Shown in pieces: positions 1 to 4,504 of a DNA stretch of 5,300 bases (positions within the stretch are counted from its first letter, which is position 1; every line of letters starts with the position of its first letter). The stretch is from positions 1-5,300 of the forward strand of contig CANRCU010000171.1 of the NCBI GenBank assembly GCA_947629215.1, written 5' to 3'. The translations under genes and the position numbers were made by a program. Source of the stretch: an uncultured Clostridia bacterium (GTDB lineage: Bacteria > Bacillota > Clostridia > Lachnospirales > CAG-274). The notes under the pieces are model-generated. The model was given only the letters and a program-made list of their open reading frames with translations, searched no databases and was not told where the DNA came from.

Positions 1-5
1 ACCAT

Positions 6-43
6 GTCCCAGTGAGACGTTGCTCTTACTGGGACGTTGTTTT
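6..43 (+). terminator. Hairpin, probable terminator of a gene left of the window
   Basis: GTCCCAGT (6-13) is perfectly complementary to ACTGGGAC (28-35). GAGA/TCTT inside them extends the stem to 12 bp with one G-U pair, closing on a 6-nt loop (cgttgc). The right arm is followed by a T-rich but interrupted tail (gttgtttt, 36-43). This suits a rightward intrinsic terminator for a gene ending before the window. The imperfect U-tract and the absence of the upstream gene limit confidence. Confidence 0.5.
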
Positions 44-117
44 CTGTACGGATATTATGTAGATTTATTTTCCCCGGTAGACCCGTGTTCGGATTAGTGG
101 TTTACCTTTAAAAAATT

Positions 118-150
118 CCGCCCGTAGTTCGAAGCTGTGGGCGGTTTTTT
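118..150 (+). terminator. Rho-independent terminator
   Basis: CCGCCC (118-123) pairs with GGGCGG (139-144). GTAG/CTGT extends the stem through wobble pairs over a short loop, and six T residues follow at 145-150. An A-run at 110-115 precedes the stem, so it may act weakly leftward too. It is a textbook intrinsic terminator, but no complete gene lies between it and the hairpin at 6-35, so what it serves is unclear. Confidence 0.75.
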
Positions 151-280
151 AGTTAATCATTTTGTATGCCAGTTCAACCGGCGATATCAAGTTAGTGGTA
201 CAAAAAATTTGCCGAGCAGAGTACGTTGACTTCCAAAAATTTCTGGCAAAATTGCTTGATGAAAAAATATTCCTCTGAAT

Positions 281-329
281 CTCAGTCGGTAGCAGCACCT
301 GACTGTAAATGGGACTGTGGTTTAAGTCC
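281..329 (+). other. Degenerate tRNA-like sequence
   Basis: The start (CTCAGTCGGTAG, then AGCACCTGACT) resembles the D-loop and anticodon-stem region of bacterial elongator tRNAs, with one extra C. The next bases, CTGTAAA, look like a tRNA-Tyr-type anticodon loop. However, the 3' side of the anticodon stem does not pair with CCTGA, the T-arm consensus is broken and no 7-bp acceptor stem can be drawn. It is at best a tRNA pseudogene or relic and may be chance resemblance. Confidence 0.2.
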
Positions 330-335
330 TGTGGA

Positions 336-361
336 TTTTCACCGAGGTGAAAAATTTTTTT
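336..361 (+). terminator. Small AT-rich terminator-like hairpin
   Basis: TTTTCAC (336-342) pairs with GTGAAAA (347-353) around a CGAG tetraloop, and seven T residues (355-361) follow. The stem is weak in GC, so termination efficiency is doubtful. It lies just before the open stretch at 370-540. Confidence 0.4.
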
Positions 362-369
362 GAGAATAA

Positions 370-540
370 ATCGGCTTCAGCTTCAATTATACCAGGACAT
401 TGCGGAAGCCGGGAAAAGCTCAAATTTTCAATTATTATAAGGTTTATTATGTGGACAGTGCGGGATTTAAGCCGCTGGAGGAATTTATACCGCTTGCAGT
501 GAAACAGTGCGTTCTTGTCTGTCAATATTGCGGAATGTAG
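370..540 (+). pseudogene. Possible gene tail with a C-terminal cysteine cluster, unrecognised
   Basis: Between a TAA at 367 and a TAG at 538 lies a 56-codon open frame with protein-like composition. It ends with a cysteine-rich segment (C-V-L-V-C-Q-Y-C-G-M). There is no ATG near its beginning. The only internal start is GTG at 451, preceded by a weak AAGG at 439-442, which would give a peptide of about 29 residues with a C-x3-C-x2-C pattern, conceivably metal-binding. The strong terminator at 616-648 lies about 75 bp downstream and could be its terminator. I do not recognise the family. It may be the 3' remnant of a decayed gene, a very small protein, or chance. Confidence 0.22.
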
Positions 541-615
541 AGATAATTCCCCTCAAATTGCGTAGCGGCTTATTCATCGCGGCAACGTGAGACCTTTTCA
601 AGTGATTAAACACAT

Positions 616-648
616 AAAAAGGACGCTTCTTTGGAGGCGTCCTTTTTT
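616..648. terminator. Strong bidirectional intrinsic terminator
   Basis: AAAAAGGACGC (616-626) is perfectly complementary to GCGTCCTTTTT (637-647). TTC/GAG extends the stem to a 4-nt loop. Rightward RNA ends in a U6 tract, leftward RNA in U5. It lies downstream of the leftward integrase gene and is its probable terminator. It is also the first barrier that a leftward promoter would meet if the cassette were inverted. Confidence 0.88.
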
Positions 649-695
649 GTATAGTCTTTTCAAACTTAAGATAAAGATAAATCCGGGAAAGCAGT

Positions 696-743
696 TTCGC
701 AAAATTCAGCCATTAAAGAAAACCGCTCGGAAACCCGTAACAT
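696..743 (-). repeat. Left inverted repeat (IR-L), 48 bp
   Basis: This 48-bp block is the exact reverse complement of 2057-2104, with no mismatch. The outer edge begins TTCGCAAAATTC and the inner edge ends GTAACAT. Identity stops abruptly on both sides: the flanks (ccgggaaagcag outside, taaatac inside) do not match those of the right copy beyond scattered bases. It lies 49 bp past the stop codon of the recombinase. It is interpreted as one recombination site of an invertible cassette. Confidence 0.95.
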
Positions 744-763
744 TAAATACTTTTGTGTTTAAA

Positions 764-782
764 CTGACGAAAAAACTGACGG
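764..782 (+). repeat. Paired CTGACG repeats, candidate left arm-type integrase sites
   Basis: CTGACG occurs at 764-769 and again at 776-781 (there as CTGACGG), a 12-bp period, 21 bp inside IR-L. The same TGACGG word recurs with the same period near the other end of the cassette (1906-1911, 1918-1923). Tyrosine recombinases with an N-terminal arm-binding domain often use such short direct repeats. The assignment rests only on sequence pattern. Confidence 0.4.
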
Positions 783-792
783 CACAAAAACT

Positions 793-1890
793 TTACGCTG
801 ATTTTGTGCTGTCGGAAAACAGCTTCATACAATCGCGCTTGCGTTCAAGCGTTGAATGGACATATCGGTTAAGCGTAACCTCGACCGAGTGATGACCGAG
901 GATTTCCGAGAGCGTTTTCACATCAAACCCGAGTTCCACACAACGCGTCGCAAATTGATGCCTCAGCGTATGAAACGACACCTGCGGGAGCGACAGCCTG
1001 CAAAGCAATCTCTTGAAACGGTATTGCAGGGTTCTTGGTTCTACAAGGCAACTTGTCCCGGACAAAATATAGCATTCTCCCGCAGCCCTGCTTTCCCGCA
1101 AAACGGGGAGAATAAACTCGGGCAGCGGAATTTGCCGGACGGAAGAACGGCTTTTCGGCGCGGAAATTACAAGGCGTGTGCCCGATTTTCCGATATTGCA
1201 AATTCTCTGAACAGTGCGCCTGACGGTCAAAATACTTTTTTCAAGGTCGATGTCCGCCCACCGCAGCGCGCAAAGCTCCCCGATGCGAATGCCCGTCGCC
1301 GTTGACAGCAAAATCCCAACGTTCGTGGGAGTCGGCTCACGCATAAGCGCGCGTTGAAGCCGCTGTTGTTCTTCGCGGTCGAGAAGCGGCTTTTCGGCTT
1401 GTTTAAAGGCTTTCGGCAGGGTCACAAACTCAATTTTGTTCGGGTAGTTGTAGTTTCTGCTTCCAAACCTAGCTATAGATTTCATCAAAACAACAATGTC
1501 CGAAACATACTTTTCCGACAGCCCGCTTTTCAGCTTGTCGGATATGAAATTATTAAGCTCCAAAGCCGTCAAAGCCTCGTATTTCATACCCGCAAACCGC
1601 GGAAGAATGTGTTTTCTAAGCTTCATCGCATAATTTGCATACGAGCTTTCTTTGACCTTGTTCCGAACGTCAATAAGCCACAAATTGCACAGTTCCCCGA
1701 TGGTGCATTTTGGGGGACAGCATTGGTTTCGGGCAGCCTTTTCCCGCTCCAGAAGTTCCCTGACGGCGGAATAACTTTTCGCATAAACCGAGCGATATTT
1801 CGCCTTGCCGAGGGCGTTGTAACCGCACTTAAACCTGCCCTCCCAGCGCCCGTCCCGGCGCTTGTAGATGTTTAGTCCTCGTTTTGACAT
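793..1890 (-). CDS. Tyrosine recombinase/integrase, probable invertase of the cassette
   Basis: This 365-residue protein is a complete phage/ICE-type tyrosine recombinase, a DNA strand-exchange enzyme using a 3'-phosphotyrosine intermediate. Residues about 5-45 (basic, starting KRRDGRWEGRF) resemble the AP2-like arm-binding domain. About 62-155 is the SAM-like core-binding domain and about 165-355 the catalytic domain. Catalytic residues are visible in order: R202 (ATGIRIGEL), K246 (APKSRSS), H307 and R310 (HTLRH), H333 (LGHHS) and nucleophile Y343 (NRYVH). Length is usual for the family. The ATG at 1890 has GGGAGG 6 nt upstream (plus-strand 1897-1902), which fixes the start. It is the only gene between perfect 48-bp inverted repeats, so its likely substrate is those repeats. 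In the orientation shown it is transcribed away from the vWA operon and ends at the 616-648 terminator. After inversion it would read toward that operon. A decayed integrative element is the alternative, but no att-like direct repeats or other element genes are seen. Confidence 0.93.
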   Translation of the reverse strand: MSKRGLNIYKRRDGRWEGRFKCGYNALGKAKYRSVYAKSYSAVRELLEREKAARNQCCPPKCTIGELCNLWLIDVRNKVKESSYANYAMKLRKHILPRFAGMKYEALTALELNNFISDKLKSGLSEKYVSDIVVLMKSIARFGSRNYNYPNKIEFVTLPKAFKQAEKPLLDREEQQRLQRALMREPTPTNVGILLSTATGIRIGELCALRWADIDLEKSILTVRRTVQRICNIGKSGTRLVISAPKSRSSVRQIPLPEFILPVLRESRAAGECYILSGTSCLVEPRTLQYRFKRLLCRLSLPQVSFHTLRHQFATRCVELGFDVKTLSEILGHHSVEVTLNRYVHSTLERKRDCMKLFSDSTKSA

Positions 1891-1905
1891 ATTTTGCCTC
1901 CCGTA

Positions 1906-1937
1906 TGACGGCTTTTCTGACGGTGCTCAGCCCGTCA
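1906..1937 (+). repeat. TGACGG repeats, candidate right arm-type integrase sites
   Basis: TGACGG occurs at 1906-1911 and 1918-1923 (12-bp period), with an inverted copy CCGTCA at 1932-1937. The word and the spacing match the pair at the left end of the cassette (764-782). They lie in the integrase leader, so binding could also autoregulate the integrase gene. Function is inferred from the repeat pattern only. Confidence 0.4.
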
Positions 1938-1949
1938 AAGCACTTTTTT
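1918..1949 (+). terminator. Rightward terminator-like hairpin in the integrase leader
   Basis: On the plus strand GTGCT (1923-1927) pairs with AGCAC (1939-1943) directly before six T residues (1944-1949), a short rightward intrinsic terminator. An alternative, mutually exclusive hairpin pairs TGACGG (1918-1923) with CCGTCA (1932-1937). In this orientation it could stop RNA running rightward, antisense through the integrase, before it reaches the vWA promoter. In the integrase mRNA the same palindromes could fold in the leader. The 5-bp stem makes the terminator role uncertain. Confidence 0.4.
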
Positions 1950-1954
1950 ATTTT

Positions 1955-1983
1955 ACTGTACCAGCATTTTCCACAAATTGCAA
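1955..1983 (-). promoter_or_regulatory. Candidate integrase promoter
   Basis: Reading the minus strand, TTGCAA (1983-1978), a 17-bp spacer and TACAGT (1960-1955) form a promoter with 4/6 matches in each box. A TGG just before the -10 gives an extended -10. The integrase start lies about 65 bp downstream, with the TGACGG repeats between. It is clearly weaker than the outward promoter at 2024-2052, in keeping with low recombinase expression. The call rests on consensus matching only. Confidence 0.45.
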
Positions 1984-2023
1984 CCCCTAAACGCTTGATT
2001 TTTGGAGGATATTGCAAAACATC

Positions 2024-2052
2024 TTGACAAATTAAGAGAAAAGTTGTATAAT
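2024..2052 (+). promoter_or_regulatory. Perfect consensus outward promoter next to IR-R
   Basis: TTGACA (2024-2029) and TATAAT (2047-2052) match the vegetative sigma (SigA/sigma-70) consensus fully, with the optimal 17-bp spacer. The predicted start near 2059-2060 falls inside IR-R, so the mRNA begins with repeat sequence and has a leader of about 100 nt before the GTG at 2160. Both boxes lie inside the cassette, so inversion would remove the promoter from the vWA-PP2C-essC operon and point it left. No comparably good promoter is seen at the other inner edge (744-793) that would replace it. Confidence 0.92.
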
Positions 2053-2056
2053 ATTG

Positions 2057-2104
2057 ATGTTACGGGTTTCCGAGCGGTTTTCTTTAATGGCTGAATTTTG
2101 CGAA
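2057..2104 (+). repeat. Right inverted repeat (IR-R), 48 bp
   Basis: Exact reverse complement of 696-743, beginning ATGTTACGGG and ending TTTTGCGAA. Its inner edge is 4 bp after the -10 box of the outward promoter, so the repeat forms the first part of the operon's transcript. The outer edge is 55 bp before the first gene of the operon. Perfect identity over 48 bp suggests the two copies are under selection or are kept identical by recombination. Confidence 0.95.
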
Positions 2105-2109
2105 GCGCA

Positions 2110-2142
2110 ATTCGGAGAATGCGTATATATTATTCTCCGAAT
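2110..2142 (+). promoter_or_regulatory. 11-bp perfect hairpin in the operon leader
   Basis: ATTCGGAGAAT (2110-2120) and ATTCTCCGAAT (2132-2142) form a perfect 11-bp palindrome with an 11-nt AT-rich spacer. No T-run follows, so it is not an intrinsic terminator. It ends 5 nt before the AGGAGA ribosome binding site (2148-2153). As RNA it could stabilise the mRNA or tune translation; as DNA it could be an operator. It lies outside the invertible cassette, so it would act in either orientation. Confidence 0.6.
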
Positions 2143-2147
2143 GCCAT

Positions 2148-2153
2148 AGGAGA
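2148..2153 (+). promoter_or_regulatory. Ribosome binding site that fixes the GTG start at 2160
   Basis: AGGAGA is placed 6 nt before GTG (2160-2162). No in-frame ATG fits better, and the residues after this GTG form a complete signal peptide, so GTG is taken as the true start. Confidence 0.8.
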
Positions 2154-2159
2154 TATATT

Positions 2160-3692
2160 GTGAAAAGTAAGTTTTTAAGCTTTGTTTTAGGCGCGGTTTT
2201 ATGTCTGTTTGCTATTGTGCCTGCAAGCGCAGAGGAGAGCGGGAGCGTGGGCGAGGCTTGCACGGTTGTGCAGGCTTACGCCGAGAAAAACACGCTTGAC
2301 GTGATCGCACGCGGAGGTTTCGACTTGCAGAGAGTCGACGTCAAGGTTGCAAACAAGCAAGCCGAAATCGTGGAGAGCGGGACTGCCGTGGACGGCGCGG
2401 TGCGCGTTCGGACGACAATTCTTGCGGACGTGTCAACGTCTATCCCGACCGAAACCCGCGAAAAGGTCCTCGAATTTATCGAAGCCGAAATCCGCGACCT
2501 TGCAGATTATGAGGAACTTCGGCTTGTCACTTTCGGGGACAAGGTTGAGGTTATTCAGGACTTCAGTTCGGACAGGTATGATTTGTCAAACGCCGTCAAG
2601 GCTATCGAATTTACCGCCCCCGAAAGCACGGTTTACGACGCGATAAACAGCACGATGAACCCCCCTGCGGCGGGCTGTTATAACCGCACAATCGTCATCA
2701 CCGACGGCGCGGATTATGCGGCGGGCGGGATTACCAAAGAGGAACTGTTCATTCGGCTGGGGGCGGAAATGTATCCTATCGACGTGGTCGGCGTTAGCGC
2801 GGAGAAGCTACAAAATCCCAACAAGGACTTGGCGGCTTTGGCAAGAATCAGCAACGGAAACTACGTCGAGTTGTACCCCAAGACCGATGTTTCGGCGTGT
2901 GCCGCAGGGCTTTCTGTGGGAGAACTGTTTTGGCTTCGGGCGGAAGTTCCCGTAAACCTCCTTGACGGGTCTACAAGGCAGGTTGACTTGTCCGATGGCG
3001 TGAATTCTGTGTCGTTTGATATGAAAATGTCGGTGGTGGATGCACCGGAGCCTGTGGAGAGTACGTCTTCAGCCGTCGAAAGCGTCGTTTCGGAGGTTAT
3101 ATCGGAGCCGAACGTACCTGCGGAGGATTCTGCGGTCAGGTTCAGCATTGCGCCCTTGCTTATAATTGCCTGCGCGGGCGTGTCGATAGTTGCAATTGTC
3201 GTTGTAATTCTTCAAATCCTGAAAAGCAAAAAATCGGCTGAAGCTGAAAAAACGGCTTCGCAAAGCCCCTCGTTTTTGTCAGACGACAGCGATAAAACCG
3301 AGTTTGTCGACAGCTCTGACAGCGGCGAGCAGTATGTAGTAAGACTTTCAAACACGGCAAACCCGAACGAATGTTGGGTGATAAACGTAACTTCGGATGT
3401 TATTATAGGCAGGGCGGCGGAATGCGCGGTGCATATCGACGAAAAAAGCGTTTCTCGGGAGCAGTGCAGGATAGCCGTAAAGAGCGCGGGGCTTGCGCTG
3501 TCAAACTTAAGCGGCTCGAATCCCACAAAACTGAACGGCATGGCGGTAAACGGCGATATGCTGCTTCACGCGGCTGACAACATTCATTTTGGGAGAATTA
3601 CGCTGAGGGTTGACTATATTCAGAAAATCGGGGAGGATTTTTCCGCTCCTCGGGATAACAAAACAGGCGGGGACACCGAGGCTATATTCTAG
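2160..3692 (+). CDS. Membrane-anchored vWA-FHA protein, T7SS-associated
   Basis: This 510-residue protein starts at GTG with AGGAGA 6 nt upstream. Residues 1-24 are a signal peptide (basic MKSK, hydrophobic core, ASA cleavage motif). About 80-250 is a von Willebrand factor A domain with an intact MIDAS metal site: D90-x-S92-x-S94, a threonine near T157 and D182 (TDGAD). About 290-325 is a Ser/Glu/Val-rich linker, 328-353 one membrane helix followed by KSKK, then an acidic Ser-rich linker. About 391-490 is an FHA domain with G417-R418, S432-R433-E434-Q435 and N454/N459-G460, the usual phosphothreonine-reading positions. Predicted topology is vWA outside and FHA in the cytoplasm, which would let it link an external or wall-side ligand to phospho-signals inside. 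It ends in TEAIF, a possible phosphothreonine ligand. It is first in the operon, 8 bp before the PP2C gene. The exact role is not known to me; the domain calls are firm, the secretion role inferred from essC. Confidence 0.9.
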   Translation: MKSKFLSFVLGAVLCLFAIVPASAEESGSVGEACTVVQAYAEKNTLDVIARGGFDLQRVDVKVANKQAEIVESGTAVDGAVRVRTTILADVSTSIPTETREKVLEFIEAEIRDLADYEELRLVTFGDKVEVIQDFSSDRYDLSNAVKAIEFTAPESTVYDAINSTMNPPAAGCYNRTIVITDGADYAAGGITKEELFIRLGAEMYPIDVVGVSAEKLQNPNKDLAALARISNGNYVELYPKTDVSACAAGLSVGELFWLRAEVPVNLLDGSTRQVDLSDGVNSVSFDMKMSVVDAPEPVESTSSAVESVVSEVISEPNVPAEDSAVRFSIAPLLIIACAGVSIVAIVVVILQILKSKKSAEAEKTASQSPSFLSDDSDKTEFVDSSDSGEQYVVRLSNTANPNECWVINVTSDVIIGRAAECAVHIDEKSVSREQCRIAVKSAGLALSNLSGSNPTKLNGMAVNGDMLLHAADNIHFGRITLRVDYIQKIGEDFSAPRDNKTGGDTEAIF

Positions 3693-3696
3693 GAGA
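3691..3696 (+). promoter_or_regulatory. Ribosome binding site overlapping the vWA-FHA stop codon
   Basis: AGGAGA shares its first two bases with the TAG stop (3690-3692) of the vWA-FHA gene and lies 4 nt before the PP2C ATG (3701). This tight layout indicates co-transcription and probable translational coupling. Confidence 0.75.
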
Positions 3697-3700
3697 GTTT

Positions 3701-4486
3701 ATGAGGGTGATTTATTCGGTGCGTTCCCACAAGGGGAATGTCCGCGAAAACAACGAGGATAATTTCTTTGCGGACGGCATAATTCTGCCCTCGGCTTTCG
3801 CAAACCGCCCGTTTTCGGCAGACGGAGGAGCGTTTTCGCCTACAGTGCTGGCGGTGTGCGACGGTATGGGCGGCGAGGAGAGCGGTGAAACGGCGTCGCG
3901 GATTGCCGTTAAAAATCTCGGCAAGTTGTACGAGCTTGTTAAATCGCAAAATGCAGGGGATTTTGACGCTGCGGTGAAAAATGCCGTGGACAGCGCGGAT
4001 TTTGAGATAAAGGCAAACTGCGGACGGTCGGGGACGACGCTTGCGCTAGCAGTGATTTCCGGGAAGGGCGCTTTTTGCTACAACATCGGCGACAGCAGGA
4101 TTTACTGCCTGAAAAACGGCGTTTTTTCGCAGGTTACAACCGATCACACGCAGGGCGCGGAAATTGCGTCGACGGGGGTCATATCGCCCGAAAAAGCCCG
4201 CTTGGAGAAGGGCGGAAACAAGCTTACACGGTGCATCGGAATTGGGAATTTCACGGCGGCGGACAGCTATCCGAAAATCAGGGGCAAATTTCGATTAGTC
4301 ATTTGCTCCGACGGGCTGTCGGATATGGTGCAGGACAGCGAAATAAACGCGATTATGGCGCGGTCAGCGGCGGCTTCCGACGCTGCCGAGAGCCTTTTAA
4401 AAGCGGCTCTGGCAAACGGCGGGAAAGATAACGTGACGGTCATTGCCGCGGATGTTCAGATTTCGCGGTTTGCCCCGAAGCGATGA
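3701..4486 (+). CDS. PP2C-family Ser/Thr protein phosphatase
   Basis: This 261-residue cytoplasmic, metal-dependent phosphatase of the PPM/PP2C family removes phosphate from Ser/Thr residues. The full motif set is present in order: RENNEDNF (E19, D20), CDGMGG (D54, G55), SGTT (about 110-113), NIGDSRIY (D131), TTDHT (D148, H149), CSDGLSD (D204, D208) and GGKDNVTV (D243, N244). No membrane helix or extra domain is seen. Length is typical of bacterial PrpC/Stp phosphatases, which usually partner a Hanks-type kinase. The gene follows the vWA-FHA gene after 8 bp and precedes essC by 18 bp, so it most likely acts on phosphothreonines read by the FHA domains of its neighbours. The matching kinase is not in this window. 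The catalytic call is firm; substrates are inferred. Confidence 0.95.
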   Translation: MRVIYSVRSHKGNVRENNEDNFFADGIILPSAFANRPFSADGGAFSPTVLAVCDGMGGEESGETASRIAVKNLGKLYELVKSQNAGDFDAAVKNAVDSADFEIKANCGRSGTTLALAVISGKGAFCYNIGDSRIYCLKNGVFSQVTTDHTQGAEIASTGVISPEKARLEKGGNKLTRCIGIGNFTAADSYPKIRGKFRLVICSDGLSDMVQDSEINAIMARSAAASDAAESLLKAALANGGKDNVTVIAADVQISRFAPKR

Positions 4487-4504
4487 ATAACGGAGGAATT
4501 TGCT

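Larger units (their letters stand above)
151..615. other. Gene-poor left flank, possibly decayed DNA
   Basis: No gene with a convincing start, ribosome binding site and family motif is visible here. Short open stretches occur on both strands (for example + 153-278, + 370-540 and a minus-strand frame ending near 150), but none is recognised. The stretch contains a tRNA-like sequence (281-329), a small AT-rich hairpin with a T-run (336-361) and a possible gene tail (370-540). The mixture of short fragments and terminators suggests remnants of older genes or mobile DNA, but this is inference. Confidence 0.4.
696..2104. mobile_element. Invertible cassette: recombinase and outward promoter between inverted repeats
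   Basis: A 1409-bp unit is defined by perfect 48-bp inverted repeats (696-743, 2057-2104). It contains one intact tyrosine recombinase gene and, 4 bp inside the right repeat, the -10 box of a consensus promoter directed outward. Tyrosine recombinases that invert promoter segments between inverted repeats are well known (for example FimB/FimE in E. coli, Mpi in Bacteroides, RecV in C. difficile). Inversion would send each position x to 2800 minus x, placing the -35 at 771-776 and the -10 at 748-753, facing left. What is seen is the repeats, gene and promoter; that the segment flips is inferred. The alternative is a small integrating element, but integrative elements normally have short direct att repeats, not long inverted ones. 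Confidence 0.8.

Noticed and set aside
150..382. Minus-strand frame ending in a segment (NLISPVELAYK) that recalls the C-terminus of some IS3-type transposases
   Set aside because: Only about ten residues look suggestive, no DDE catalytic motif or terminal inverted repeats are present, and the plus strand is equally open in part of the stretch.
322..525. Leftward 67-codon open frame
   Set aside because: No ribosome binding site or motif supports it, its composition looks like non-coding AT-rich DNA, and it ends within the hairpin at 336-361 region.
587..892. Rightward open frame of about 100 codons crossing the terminator and IR-L
   Set aside because: It runs through a strong terminator hairpin, the inverted repeat and antisense to the 3' end of the integrase; it has no family motif.
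856..1875. Rightward open frames antisense to the integrase (856-1305, 1354-1875)
   Set aside because: Their composition is explained by the opposite strand of a gene with a complete catalytic motif set; they lack convincing ribosome binding sites and recognisable motifs.
696..2104. Reading the 48-bp repeats as terminal inverted repeats of a transposon
   Set aside because: The enclosed enzyme is a tyrosine recombinase, not a DDE transposase. No target-site duplication is seen outside the repeats, and a promoter placed exactly at the inner edge fits a switch better.
1040..2980. Shared short word (tctacaaggca) in the integrase and vWA genes
   Set aside because: An 11-bp match in two unrelated coding regions is compatible with chance and has no extension or pattern.
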